Of a stretch of 64,000 nucleotides of DNA, positions 1 through 11,562 are shown in pieces. Position numbers and translations under genes: made by a program. The stretch comes from Macrostomum hystrix. Lineage: Eukaryota > Platyhelminthes > Macrostomidae. Below the pieces are notes generated by a model. That model did no database searches. It saw nothing but the letters and a program-made list of their open reading frames with translations, and was not told where the DNA came from. The stretch lies in the NCBI GenBank assembly GCA_950097015.1, contig CATNEN010000032.1:1860001-1924000 (forward strand), in the 5' to 3' direction. Positions within the stretch are counted from its first letter, which is position 1. The number at the start of each line of letters is the position of its first letter.

Positions 1-43
1 AAATAATGTAAGTCAAGACTTATGTTCGATTCAAGCGACTTAC

Positions 44-125
44 CATCCAAAAACTCTTCCTTGAAGAAGACTTCACCGCAGGCAAAAGCAAGCAGTGCAA
101 ATGCCAGAAAGCTCGAAAACCACAT
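44..125 (-). CDS. CALR: Calreticulin, exon 1 (signal peptide and start of mature protein)
   Basis: Read on the minus strand, an ATG at 125 opens a hydrophobic signal peptide (MWFSSFLAFALLAFACG) followed by EVFFKEEFLDG, then a consensus donor GTAAGT at 43. Calreticulins start their mature chain with a very similar stretch (x-V-Y-F-K-E-x-F-x-D-G) directly after the signal peptide, and calnexins differ there, so calreticulin is the best reading. The protein is a calcium-binding lectin chaperone of the ER lumen. Only 82 coding bases are in the window; the remaining exons lie to the left. An ER-stress-like element sits 132 bp upstream, which fits the call. Identification rests on a short peptide, so moderate confidence. 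Confidence 0.72.
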
Positions 126-256
126 ACTATTGCTTAATATTTTCGCTAACAGTTTAATACGGATAAATGACAACTGTGAAAGGAAACGGGGATTGTAAGA
201 AAAGACTGCGATGAGCAAGTCGACGAATTTAAAGTAGAAAATTGTAGCGTGTTTTG

Positions 257-275
257 CATGGCGTGCGCTGATTGG
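257..275 (-). promoter_or_regulatory. ER stress response element (ERSE)-like site upstream of calreticulin
   Basis: On the minus strand the site reads CCAAT, nine bases (CAGCGCACG), then CCATG. The known ERSE is CCAAT-N9-CCACG, so spacing is exact and one base differs. It is 132 bp upstream of the calreticulin ATG. The CCAAT half would bind NF-Y and the second half ATF6 or XBP1. Confidence 0.5.
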
Positions 276-1890
276 CTGTCCATGATTCTGCCATTCTAGA
301 ATTTGCAATGCAAAAACATTCTCGTAATTTACGCATAAAGCAAAATTTACAAAATACTGAGGATATTGAACTGTGAAGTTTAGTTTCTTTTTCTTCTTTT
401 AGAGACTAAATTTAATAAAAATACACGAAGATCAGTCATTATTTTGCTTGTTTTTTTCTATATCTTTTTACATTTTGCATTTGGGAAAAGTCCAAGACTA
501 CTAAAATATGTACGTTAATTTAGACGTCGGTGATAAAATCCTATCGATCTAAGCGTTACCATACTGTCTACCAAAGTCCACAGAAGCGCACAAGCCAATA
601 AAAAGCAATATTGACTATTGGCATAGCAACGTAGTTATTTTACGTAATTTTTTTAAAGAGCAGTATATCTATCTTTTGAAGTTCATTGGATGTATACATG
701 TATTTAGGGCACAATTAAGTTAATATATTAATTTTGTAATTATTTGTGCCAAAATACACATGCACATCCTTATTTTGTTAAAAGGAAACAAAATTATTTA
801 AAGATTTTTTGCTGTTGGCAAATCAATTCCTATTAATATATATTTATTTAAAAGTCATTCACCAGAACCATTCTTAATCGACACAAAGGGCTAACAGACA
901 AAACTGTTTGACGTTTCTATTTTTCACCAACTGAGAACATTGGTCGTCAAAAATGTAGCTTTAAGCTGGTTATGTCCAACGATATATATCTAAATAATAT
1001 ACGAGTACTCTTTGGTCATGTCGAATGCTAGCATTAAGTTCATTTTTTATAAACTCATTATTGCTTTATCATTATAAAAAATGTGGGATTATTTAGGAAT
1101 TTATTTATAATTTAGGAATACGACACGTAAACCTCTTCTTGCTTGACTAATCTTCAAAAACATTTTGACTCAGACTTTTCGTATCTAAGTGCAACTAAAA
1201 TAAATGGGCCAAAAAGTCAACTTGGAATAATAGCAATTTGTTTTTTTTCTGAAAGTTTTAAGAATGAAAGATCAGTACTTCTTTTGGTACTAAAGCTTTA
1301 GCTGCGCATAAATTTATTTTTAGTACAAGTCTACAGCGCCAGCAGTACATTCTGCGGTGGATCACTGATCGTACCGAATAATAGATACCAAATTGTGGAT
1401 AACGCACGCAAGCGGAGTACAAAGTAATAAGTACCAAAAATATTTTTTCTGACTGCTCCTGGCAACAGACTGTAAATCATCGAATGCCTTCAATCATAGC
1501 ATAATCGGATCCTCACTACACTAGATGTACAGCTTCTCTTAAGGCGAAGAAATAAATTAAACAAGAAAGCGTCATCAACATGGGTATAAATGCCGGATTC
1601 CTTTCAACGATGGTAATAATAACAGCAATAAACAATAATAACGCGTACAGGACACACGCTACCGCGATGTGGCTAGTAGGGCACTTAAAAAAGCGTGGCA
1701 CAGTTGTAGTAAAGAGGTTTCAGATAATAGTTGTCATACTGGATAAAAAAATATGAAATCATCCATTATACAGAGTGGCGGATAGCTGCTAGAGGACATT
1801 TCAGCTGAAGTGCCTTACCTTATCTGGCTCTTCGCTTGCCCACTAACAATCATTATACTATTGCTATCTTTGCAGACTTATCATCGTAAT
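276..1890. other. AT-rich intergenic DNA
   Basis: No convincing gene seen. It contains homopolymer A and T runs and no clear TIR or array. A 61-codon minus-strand frame ending at 1516 has two hydrophobic stretches and is discussed as a finding. Confidence 0.5.
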
Positions 1891-2078
1891 CTCTATCCAT
1901 GTCCTAATCCTTCACTCAGACGCATCTCTATCCCTGTCCTAATCCTTCACTCAGACACATTTCTATCCATGTCCTAATCCTTCACTCAGACGCATCTCTA
2001 TCCCTGTCCTAAACCTTCACTCAGACACAACTCTATCCATACCCTAATCCTTCACTCAGAAGCATCTCTATCCATATC
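1891..2078. repeat. Minisatellite, about 34-bp unit, about 5 copies
   Basis: Repeats of CTATCC(A/C)TGTCCTAATCC followed by TTCACTCAGACGCAT; copies alternate CCATG and CCCTG, and the last copies are diverged. Confidence 0.85.
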
Positions 2079-2643
2079 TATTGTTACCATCCTCCACTCA
2101 TGCTTGCACTGTACATTTGGTCAGCACACACAGTCAAAATCTCAGAAGACTGCCGATAATTGACTTGAAGTTTCATTAAAAAAGCATAAAATTGTTTTCC
2201 ATCAAACCTAGAAAAAATGATGAAGGACGCTGATTTCTGAGCAACTCTGAGACGAACAAATTGAGATAACAGATTTAAAAAAATTGATAAGCAATAAATA
2301 AAGATAAGCTGACATACCAACAAACCAAACTATTTAGGACTTTTCATCCAACCAGGAAATGTCAGACAAAAGAGGATACAGCTATTTGCTGATAGAATAG
2401 GAATAAAACTGATAATAGCAGCCAACTATCGTAAGCCATATTCAAAGTCTATTATTTTGTACTTTATTGTTCATCTATTGTTTTTAGAAAACTTAGCGGC
2501 AAGGAAATCACAATTTATATCAAGCGAGAAATCACTTTCAACTGACAAGAATGTAACTTTTAATTTAAAGGATTTCAACGATATGTCTAAACACTAGAAA
2601 CTGTTGTAGCAAATTTTACACGCAAAAAAGTCTTCAGTCAGAG
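2079..2643. other. AT-rich intergenic DNA
   Basis: Nothing recognisable as gene, RNA or mobile element. Confidence 0.4.
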
Positions 2644-2980
2644 TCGAATCTGAAATCCCCAAACTCGAAACTGAAATTCCCAAACTCGAATCTAAAATCC
2701 CCAAACTCGAATCTAAAATCCCCAAACTCGAAACTGAAATCCCCAAACTCGAATCTAAAATCCCCAAACTCGAAACTGAAATCCCCAAACTCGAATCTAA
2801 AATCCCCAAACTCGAAACTGAAATCCCCAAACTCGAATCTAAAATCCCCAAACTCGAAACTGAAATCCCCAAACTCGAATCTAAAATCCCCAAACTCGAA
2901 ACTGAAATCCCCAAACTCGAATCTAAAATCCCCAAACTCGAAACTGAAATCCCTAAACTCGAATCTGAAATCCGTAGACT
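2644..2980 (+). repeat. 21-bp minisatellite with a 42-bp higher-order pattern, open as a 7-residue repeat
   Basis: About 16 copies of a 21-bp unit containing CCCAAACTCGAA. GAAACTGAAATC and GAATCTAAAATC versions alternate, giving a 42-bp super-unit. One plus frame is open through the array and reads IPKLETE and IPKLESK in turn, that is an I..L heptad with a proline at position two. The frame has an upstream stop, no ATG, and ends shortly after the array, so coding is unproven. Confidence 0.85.
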
Positions 2981-3319
2981 CAAATCAAGAAAAAAAACGG
3001 AAGCCTAAATTACAGGTGCTAAAAGCATTAGAGCCAAAATGTTCTAAAATTATGAATAGAAAATACGCAAATTTAAAATTATTTCATAACCACAGCAGCG
3101 CAACTTCGCTAGTCCATGACGATACACTGCTCATTGTCTAGACTCTACTCAGTAGCAAAATTAATCGAAGAAGCACAGAACACGATACAACAGGAGAAAA
3201 AAATATTTGCTATTTCTTATCAGAGCTTGAGTATAGCAACAATGTATAGTAAGTCAGTTAGAGTGAAAATTAAGTTCATATTTTTAAGCGATTTTCCATC
3301 GTCAGTTTCTCTATCCCAC

Positions 3320-4000
3320 TTATTCGTTGGGCTCCGCAGCTGTCTCCTGCTCATTGTCTTGCTGCTGCTCCAGATATTCCTCCCCCTGCTGTTGCTGCTG
3401 CTCAGGCTGTCGATAGGCAGCGGCTTCCATAGCAATCTGACGATCGATAACCATCTTGAGATTGCCCTCTGTGAGTGTCAGGCGCTGCTCTAGGATGGCC
3501 ACAGTCTGAAATAGCGAGTGGCTCGGAATTCAACTTTTTAGTGACATCATCAGTGACAAAGGTCGATTGAGATCAAGGATGCCAGATAGAGGTACAAGAT
3601 GTCTTAGTATGGTGAAGGTCTTACTAACCTGGGTCAGAATGTCCAGCCTACGCAGTATGTGCTCCAGAGCGCTGGCAATTATTGGCGGCACACCGAAGTT
3701 ACCGCCGCCATAGCCTGGGCCAGCTGTGCTGGTCGGAGGCTGCTGCTGAAGATGGTGCTGCATCTGCATCTGGGCGGCGTAGGCAGCGTGGGCCGGCCAG
3801 CACTGAACAGGGGGCCCAATGTACTGCTGCTGCTGCTGCTGCTGATAGTGCTGCTGATAATATACAGGAATGCAGCCGCTATTTGGCTCCATAGACATCG
3901 AGGCACTGTCAGGAGCATTGTTATTCTGCTCTGGCTGATTATCAACACCCATGCCACCATTGACAGCCGGGCGAACGGCAACCTGCTGCTTGCCTGGAGC
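3320..4000 (-). CDS. POC1: POC1 centriolar protein, C-terminal two exons
   Basis: Exons at 3629-4000 (372 bp) and 3320-3505 (with stop), joined in phase 0 through a GTTAGT donor and a TTTCAG acceptor. The first exon is glutamine- and proline-rich and ends with ASALEHILRRLDILTQ; the second starts TVAILEQRLTLTEGNLKM. This LEH...LDxLTQTV-ILEQRLTLTE block is the signature C-terminal coiled-coil of POC1A/POC1B, WD40 proteins needed for centriole and basal body integrity. The tail after it is a Q/E-rich stretch ending EPNE. The acceptor TTTGCAG at 4001-4007 means earlier exons must exist, but I see no WD40 exon between 4007 and ACTR10 at 11563. The gene may have a very long intron, be split by rearrangement, or be a truncated copy. 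Confidence 0.75.
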
Positions 4001-4006
4001 CTGCAA

Positions 4007-5189
4007 AGTGGGGATTCAATTGGAATATTAAAGCTACGGTTATACTTTGAAAAAAATAAAGAACGTTTAATGAAGAACTGAACTAAAAGTTTTATAGAGG
4101 AAAAGTTTCATCATACAAAAAAGACAATTTAGTAAAATAATTCTAAAATAAAAATGAAATGAATGAAAACTATGCTTGGATTGATTTATATATGATTATG
4201 TTAAATGTACATATCTACACATTAAATTTAAATTTTGTCATTATAATATTTAACGTGAAATATTTTAAATTTATATGCAAAAAAAAAATAATAACTTTAG
4301 CTATTTGGTAAGAATCTAGGCCACTTTAAAAAATATAATTTTAAGGAGAAACATTTTGAGAAGATAAAATATTAATGACTTTGTCAATATAGCAAACAGC
4401 TACACTTAGTCATTTACTAATATTAGAGACAAGTAGGCCTGTGAAACTTGATAGTTAATATTTCTAATAACGTGGTGAGATTGACAAACATTAAGTTAAA
4501 GTTATATGTTGATATAAAGAAACAAAAAATAGTCAGAATAGGCATAAAAAACAATAATTGTCACCTAAACAACTTTCCTTGAGATGTTTGGGGACACTGT
4601 AATGTTGTGACAATAAAATTTTGAGAAATCTGTTTGTTGGCCACATTTACATTAAGGAATTGCAAAATGACGAAGGTCAGAAAAAAAGGCCTTGTTGTAG
4701 GTTGGATTTGGCCTGAGGACCATAGTTTGCCCTAGCTGTAGAGACTTTAGCCATAGAGACTTTAATGAGCTATTGATATGACACTGGATAATCATTCTAA
4801 AATGATTCAATTCAAAATTTCATTTTATAATAAAGGTGAATTCCTATGATGACTATATCAATCTATCAAAAATGTACTTTGCACCAGAATGTTCCACAAA
4901 TTTTGTAAGCTTAAAGCTTGCTTAGCAATCAGAACACTTGGTACATTTAACTTATTAAAAATTTATTCTTTTAAAATTTATACAATTATTCCAAAGCTAA
5001 ACTACTTGTATTATACATATACAAATTATATTTAAACAGCCAATTGCAATGACATTTTAGCTTGATTCTTACACAAGCCATAGTTTTCTTTAATGACATA
5101 TTGCATGTCATTGAAGATGACCATTTCCTAGTAATTTTCTTTGTTATTTACTTCATTTCTTAGATTTCCCCAGCCTGTCTACAAGTGTA
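4007..5189. other. AT-rich intron or intergenic DNA upstream of the POC1 tail
   Basis: No exon, TIR or array seen. If POC1 is intact this is intronic. Confidence 0.4.
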
Positions 5190-5996
5190 CCATAGTCCGG
5201 ATCATGCTGGGCTTACGCAGGAGGTAAAATCTAGCTTTTTGGGACTTACAACAGCACAGTTACTCCCGTTTTTGTCCCCTAAAAAATTATGCCAACAGAA
5301 AATAGCCCCATATGGCTAAAATTAGCTATAGAAATGTAACGCAAAAGTAATTACAAGTAAAAAAGAAAACGAGTCAAGTTAAATACGAGTTAGGAGCTGT
5401 GGGACAAGTTGCCAATGAAAGGGCATCATTGCAACATCTTCATCTTGATTGTTTGTGTCAGCACTGTCAGCATTATTTTATTTCTCATTGTCACTGTCAC
5501 TAGGGTAAGGGTTGCGGTTGCCTGGATCGGCAGACATGTTAACAGATTGTCAGATTCACAGATTGCAGGTATGGTAGCACAATTTGTATTGACAAGAATA
5601 AGAAATTCATTCATTCAAAATTATTTATTTGTGAGACAGAAAGTACTTTCAGGCAGAATTTAATTAGAATTGTTTCTTTGCTTCTAAAAAATAACAGGTA
5701 TACTTTATCCTCTGTTTTACGCCTAACAAAAACATTGTTAAAAACTTTTAAAAATTTACGCAATTTTTAAAACACATTTAAAAATGAATAGTAAAATGAC
5801 CAAAATGTACACTGTTTTGCTTCTATGCCTCTTACAGCTCACGCAAACACTTACTCCAATTTTTTGTAAAAATCTATTTATGCCACAGTTACTCCGGTGT
5901 TTTCTAGTACAAAAATTTACGCCAAACTACCCCCGACTTTTGGCATAAGGCAGTTTTATGCCGGAGAAATGGCAAGCGTGATGATCCAGACTATGG
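5190..5996. mobile_element. MITE-like element with imperfect terminal inverted repeats
   Basis: Left end CCATAGTCCGGATCATGCTG and right end GATGATCCAGACTATGG are inverted copies of each other over about 25 bp with mismatches and small gaps. The interior is non-coding and AT-rich. A copy within the second half of the 2.86-kb duplication (ending at 8858) lacks the left terminus because the duplication breakpoint falls within the TIR. No target duplication was found. Confidence 0.45.
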
Positions 5997-8064
5997 CAAG
6001 CGTACTAACTAGCTATACAGAGCTTATGAATTTAAATAAATGAATTTAAACATTTCTGATTGTCTGGAACACTCACAGTTTGTTCTCAGTTTCTATACAT
6101 TGTGCATATATTTTGGAACTATAAATCAAGTCAAAACTATACTTTCTATTGATAGGAGATGAACTGACCTAACTTTAACTTTGGGTTTTTGTAATTTGAT
6201 AGATGATGAAGTGTCTATTCTAAAAATTGGATGACAAAAGTGTAAGATGGCAAAAAGCAAATGGCAAGAAACCATTAAAGAATTATATTGAAGGATCATA
6301 TTAAAGAAATATTCTAAAAATATGTTTTGCAAATTCAGCTTGTTTGTGTAATACTATTTCTAAAGTGCTGTTTTACAGCTTAAATAAACTAGCTTTGGCT
6401 TGATTGCTTACAAATTAAGGTAAAAAAATAACATTCTAAAAGTAATTTAAACTATAATTATTTTGGCCCAAAACCATATTATCCCATGTCACATGCTTTA
6501 ATTTGATTCATTTGATACTTTTTCCAGTGGGTCCTTGCGCAGTTGGTGGACTTTGACAGACAAAACTATATATCCATTCATTCATAATATCAACATTTAC
6601 TGATTTACCCTCTACTTTTTAATTACTAGAAACTTTGAATTTGCTTGATCATGTACATGTAAATTTCAATTAATATTTTACCATTAGGAGTTACGACGGA
6701 GTTACGAGGTGCTACGACACAACAGTAAATCTAACTGAAACCATTAAATTTACGCTTGAGAATCTAGTTCCCAAAAAATTGCCACAATGCTACGAAACTT
6801 TTCGTTTTGAATTACGACGTCTGGATTAAAGAGAATGGTGAAAACATAGTGTTTTTAAATACTTATTATTGTTTTGTTTTCATTTATTCTCAGCTTTGTA
6901 CTAAAAACATAGATTTTTTTATAAAGAATGTGGCAACTTTTGTTTTATTTTTATTAAAACATTTTAACTACTTCTTTTCATGCCGTATGAGATTGATTGC
7001 TTTAATCAGTGGCGTATCTAGGGGGGGGATACGGGGATATATCCCCCCCCATTTCGCCGACCGAAGAGTGTCACCAACCCACGAAAAGTCGAAGACGAAC
7101 GTTATGGCGGAATGTCATAGTCGTAATGTCGTTATTCGGCACAATGATGTTCTGAATTATTCATTTTTTCAGTCAACTTTCCCATCACTTTTCCTCTTCA
7201 CCCACCAGAAATTTTTCCACGGGGGGGCTTAGCCCCCCGGACCCCCCTCTTATTTTCCCTTCATCAAATACCCTTTTCTGCGGAGTCATTTTTCAATGAG
7301 CGTCAATAAATTCATAATCATTACTCCATATTTTTGCCATAAATGTATAACAAAGTAATTTAAAAGGTTGCGAAATCGTTGTCTGCAAATGGACTACAAA
7401 AGCTTATTTCAGTTTTTTAGCAGCAGTATGAGACTTATTTCTCTGATAGTTGAAATTGTAAATTTATCCCCCCCCCATTTTAAAATCCTAGATACGCCGC
7501 TGGCTTTAATCATGATTGTCTTATTTGGTAAGGTGTCATTTTGCCGATAGTCGTTCTTGTCGTATATATCCGTAACTTCTTACTTGTCCGTAAGAAGTTT
7601 TTTTATGTATTATTTGCAGATGGTGCTGAGAAAACCCATTAGCATTCTATAAATAGGCGGCTTTTTTAAGTAAGTACTCGCAGTCTGGTAGTCTACCTTA
7701 GTAATATTGCCTAGTGAATCCATTAAAATATATACAAATACAAGAAAACGAAAGATGCTACTGAATCCTTTGTGAACTGAACACATATGAGTACATTGCA
7801 TGTTTCATGGGTCCCTAATAAATCAAAAGTCCGTTTTAAATTTAAGTTACGGAGGTTTGCCAGAGATTACCTAACAAGGATAATAATAAGATATTGTGGC
7901 ATGTGGAGCCACGTAAATTTTATTTGGCAGAAGAAGGGGTAAGGCGCACCAAGTAAAGGTCTTAAGTCATATATGCCAGCGGTGTACACAGGGCAGCACA
8001 GCGTTTATGCACATAGCGCCGGCCTTCCTGACCGGGGTTGGGGTGGCTGCCGGAGCGCGCACGC
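5209..8064. repeat. Direct duplication, copy 1 (2856 bp)
   Basis: Starts GGGCTTACGCAGGAGG and ends GGAGCGCGCACGC. The same sequence recurs 2862 bp later. Every stretch compared was identical, homopolymer lengths included, so the duplication is very recent or an assembly artefact. A 6-bp spacer TCCACA separates the copies. Confidence 0.93.
7007..7502. mobile_element. hAT-type MITE (496 bp), copy in duplication 1
   Basis: Termini CAGTGGCGTATCTAGG and CCTAGATACGCCGCTG are 16-bp inverted repeats with one mismatch, and both sides carry the 8-bp target duplication GCTTTAAT (6999-7006 and 7503-7510). CAG..CTG ends and 8-bp target duplications are hAT hallmarks. The interior has G and C homopolymer runs (GGGGGGCTTAGCCCCCC) and no transposase. 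Confidence 0.88.
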
Positions 8065-8070
8065 TCCACA

Positions 8071-10926
8071 GGGCTTACGCAGGAGGTAAAATCTAGCTTT
8101 TTGGGACTTACAACAGCACAGTTACTCCCGTTTTTGTCCCCTAAAAAATTATGCCAACAGAAAATAGCCCCATATGGCTAAAATTAGCTATAGAAATGTA
8201 ACGCAAAAGTAATTACAAGTAAAAAAGAAAACGAGTCAAGTTAAATACGAGTTAGGAGCTGTGGGACAAGTTGCCAATGAAAGGGCATCATTGCAACATC
8301 TTCATCTTGATTGTTTGTGTCAGCACTGTCAGCATTATTTTATTTCTCATTGTCACTGTCACTAGGGTAAGGGTTGCGGTTGCCTGGATCGGCAGACATG
8401 TTAACAGATTGTCAGATTCACAGATTGCAGGTATGGTAGCACAATTTGTATTGACAAGAATAAGAAATTCATTCATTCAAAATTATTTATTTGTGAGACA
8501 GAAAGTACTTTCAGGCAGAATTTAATTAGAATTGTTTCTTTGCTTCTAAAAAATAACAGGTATACTTTATCCTCTGTTTTACGCCTAACAAAAACATTGT
8601 TAAAAACTTTTAAAAATTTACGCAATTTTTAAAACACATTTAAAAATGAATAGTAAAATGACCAAAATGTACACTGTTTTGCTTCTATGCCTCTTACAGC
8701 TCACGCAAACACTTACTCCAATTTTTTGTAAAAATCTATTTATGCCACAGTTACTCCGGTGTTTTCTAGTACAAAAATTTACGCCAAACTACCCCCGACT
8801 TTTGGCATAAGGCAGTTTTATGCCGGAGAAATGGCAAGCGTGATGATCCAGACTATGGCAAGCGTACTAACTAGCTATACAGAGCTTATGAATTTAAATA
8901 AATGAATTTAAACATTTCTGATTGTCTGGAACACTCACAGTTTGTTCTCAGTTTCTATACATTGTGCATATATTTTGGAACTATAAATCAAGTCAAAACT
9001 ATACTTTCTATTGATAGGAGATGAACTGACCTAACTTTAACTTTGGGTTTTTGTAATTTGATAGATGATGAAGTGTCTATTCTAAAAATTGGATGACAAA
9101 AGTGTAAGATGGCAAAAAGCAAATGGCAAGAAACCATTAAAGAATTATATTGAAGGATCATATTAAAGAAATATTCTAAAAATATGTTTTGCAAATTCAG
9201 CTTGTTTGTGTAATACTATTTCTAAAGTGCTGTTTTACAGCTTAAATAAACTAGCTTTGGCTTGATTGCTTACAAATTAAGGTAAAAAAATAACATTCTA
9301 AAAGTAATTTAAACTATAATTATTTTGGCCCAAAACCATATTATCCCATGTCACATGCTTTAATTTGATTCATTTGATACTTTTTCCAGTGGGTCCTTGC
9401 GCAGTTGGTGGACTTTGACAGACAAAACTATATATCCATTCATTCATAATATCAACATTTACTGATTTACCCTCTACTTTTTAATTACTAGAAACTTTGA
9501 ATTTGCTTGATCATGTACATGTAAATTTCAATTAATATTTTACCATTAGGAGTTACGACGGAGTTACGAGGTGCTACGACACAACAGTAAATCTAACTGA
9601 AACCATTAAATTTACGCTTGAGAATCTAGTTCCCAAAAAATTGCCACAATGCTACGAAACTTTTCGTTTTGAATTACGACGTCTGGATTAAAGAGAATGG
9701 TGAAAACATAGTGTTTTTAAATACTTATTATTGTTTTGTTTTCATTTATTCTCAGCTTTGTACTAAAAACATAGATTTTTTTATAAAGAATGTGGCAACT
9801 TTTGTTTTATTTTTATTAAAACATTTTAACTACTTCTTTTCATGCCGTATGAGATTGATTGCTTTAATCAGTGGCGTATCTAGGGGGGGGATACGGGGAT
9901 ATATCCCCCCCCATTTCGCCGACCGAAGAGTGTCACCAACCCACGAAAAGTCGAAGACGAACGTTATGGCGGAATGTCATAGTCGTAATGTCGTTATTCG
10001 GCACAATGATGTTCTGAATTATTCATTTTTTCAGTCAACTTTCCCATCACTTTTCCTCTTCACCCACCAGAAATTTTTCCACGGGGGGGCTTAGCCCCCC
10101 GGACCCCCCTCTTATTTTCCCTTCATCAAATACCCTTTTCTGCGGAGTCATTTTTCAATGAGCGTCAATAAATTCATAATCATTACTCCATATTTTTGCC
10201 ATAAATGTATAACAAAGTAATTTAAAAGGTTGCGAAATCGTTGTCTGCAAATGGACTACAAAAGCTTATTTCAGTTTTTTAGCAGCAGTATGAGACTTAT
10301 TTCTCTGATAGTTGAAATTGTAAATTTATCCCCCCCCCATTTTAAAATCCTAGATACGCCGCTGGCTTTAATCATGATTGTCTTATTTGGTAAGGTGTCA
10401 TTTTGCCGATAGTCGTTCTTGTCGTATATATCCGTAACTTCTTACTTGTCCGTAAGAAGTTTTTTTATGTATTATTTGCAGATGGTGCTGAGAAAACCCA
10501 TTAGCATTCTATAAATAGGCGGCTTTTTTAAGTAAGTACTCGCAGTCTGGTAGTCTACCTTAGTAATATTGCCTAGTGAATCCATTAAAATATATACAAA
10601 TACAAGAAAACGAAAGATGCTACTGAATCCTTTGTGAACTGAACACATATGAGTACATTGCATGTTTCATGGGTCCCTAATAAATCAAAAGTCCGTTTTA
10701 AATTTAAGTTACGGAGGTTTGCCAGAGATTACCTAACAAGGATAATAATAAGATATTGTGGCATGTGGAGCCACGTAAATTTTATTTGGCAGAAGAAGGG
10801 GTAAGGCGCACCAAGTAAAGGTCTTAAGTCATATATGCCAGCGGTGTACACAGGGCAGCACAGCGTTTATGCACATAGCGCCGGCCTTCCTGACCGGGGT
10901 TGGGGTGGCTGCCGGAGCGCGCACGC
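8071..10926. repeat. Direct duplication, copy 2 (2856 bp)
   Basis: Second copy of the block at 5209. The right flank continues GCGTGTGGCGTGACC, unlike the spacer after copy 1. Confidence 0.93.
9869..10364. mobile_element. hAT-type MITE (496 bp), copy in duplication 2
   Basis: Same element as at 7007, carried along by the 2.86-kb duplication with its target duplications. This is not an independent insertion. Confidence 0.88.
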
Positions 10927-11364
10927 GCGTGTGGCGTGACCGCCACAATATGAATGTAAACGTTTTTTTTGTGAAAGTCACTATCACATTACGTTACATA
11001 ATAAGTGATGGACGATTTGTAAATTATTTGTTTGGATTAAAAGTTAGTGTAGTACACAATAATCAATCTAGTGACTGATATGAAGTGACTATGATTACTT
11101 TATTACCAAAAAGGTGTTGGAGAGAAAGATGCAAGTATCAAAGAAGAAGAAAATAGCAATTTTCAAAGAAAAAATGATCAAATGAAGACAGCAAAGAGAC
11201 TGTATGTAAAGTGACGTGAGATACGCTCTTACTTGATTTTTTGACCGTGGTTGATTACTTCATACTTTGCTTAGCATAGTACAAAGATCATTCAGTCCGA
11301 AACTCGAAAAACATAATGCATACATAATTATAGCAGATAGTTAGAATTATAATCTGCATATGTA
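10927..11364. other. Intergenic DNA downstream of ACTR10
   Basis: AT-rich; no gene or repeat recognised. Confidence 0.4.
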
Positions 11365-11370
11365 TTTATT
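11365..11370 (-). terminator. Candidate polyadenylation signal AATAAA for ACTR10
   Basis: AATAAA on the minus strand, about 193 nt after the ACTR10 stop codon. Confidence 0.4.
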
Positions 11371-11562
11371 ATTATAATATACAATCACCGCAATATAACA
11401 AAATAACAAAATTGAAATAGAGATAAAAGCTGTCGTCCAATGCATATAGAGAATTTGTGATAAAACAGAAACACGAAGACCGATAGGATAACGAGATCTT
11501 TCCAAGCATATTACTGAAAGGAAAAACAACACTACTGTAACTGTAACTAATAATTCGACATT

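Noticed and set aside
6807-7232. 141-codon frame repeated at 9669
   Set aside because: Runs into the hAT MITE and is low-complexity; its repetition is only the 2.86-kb duplication.
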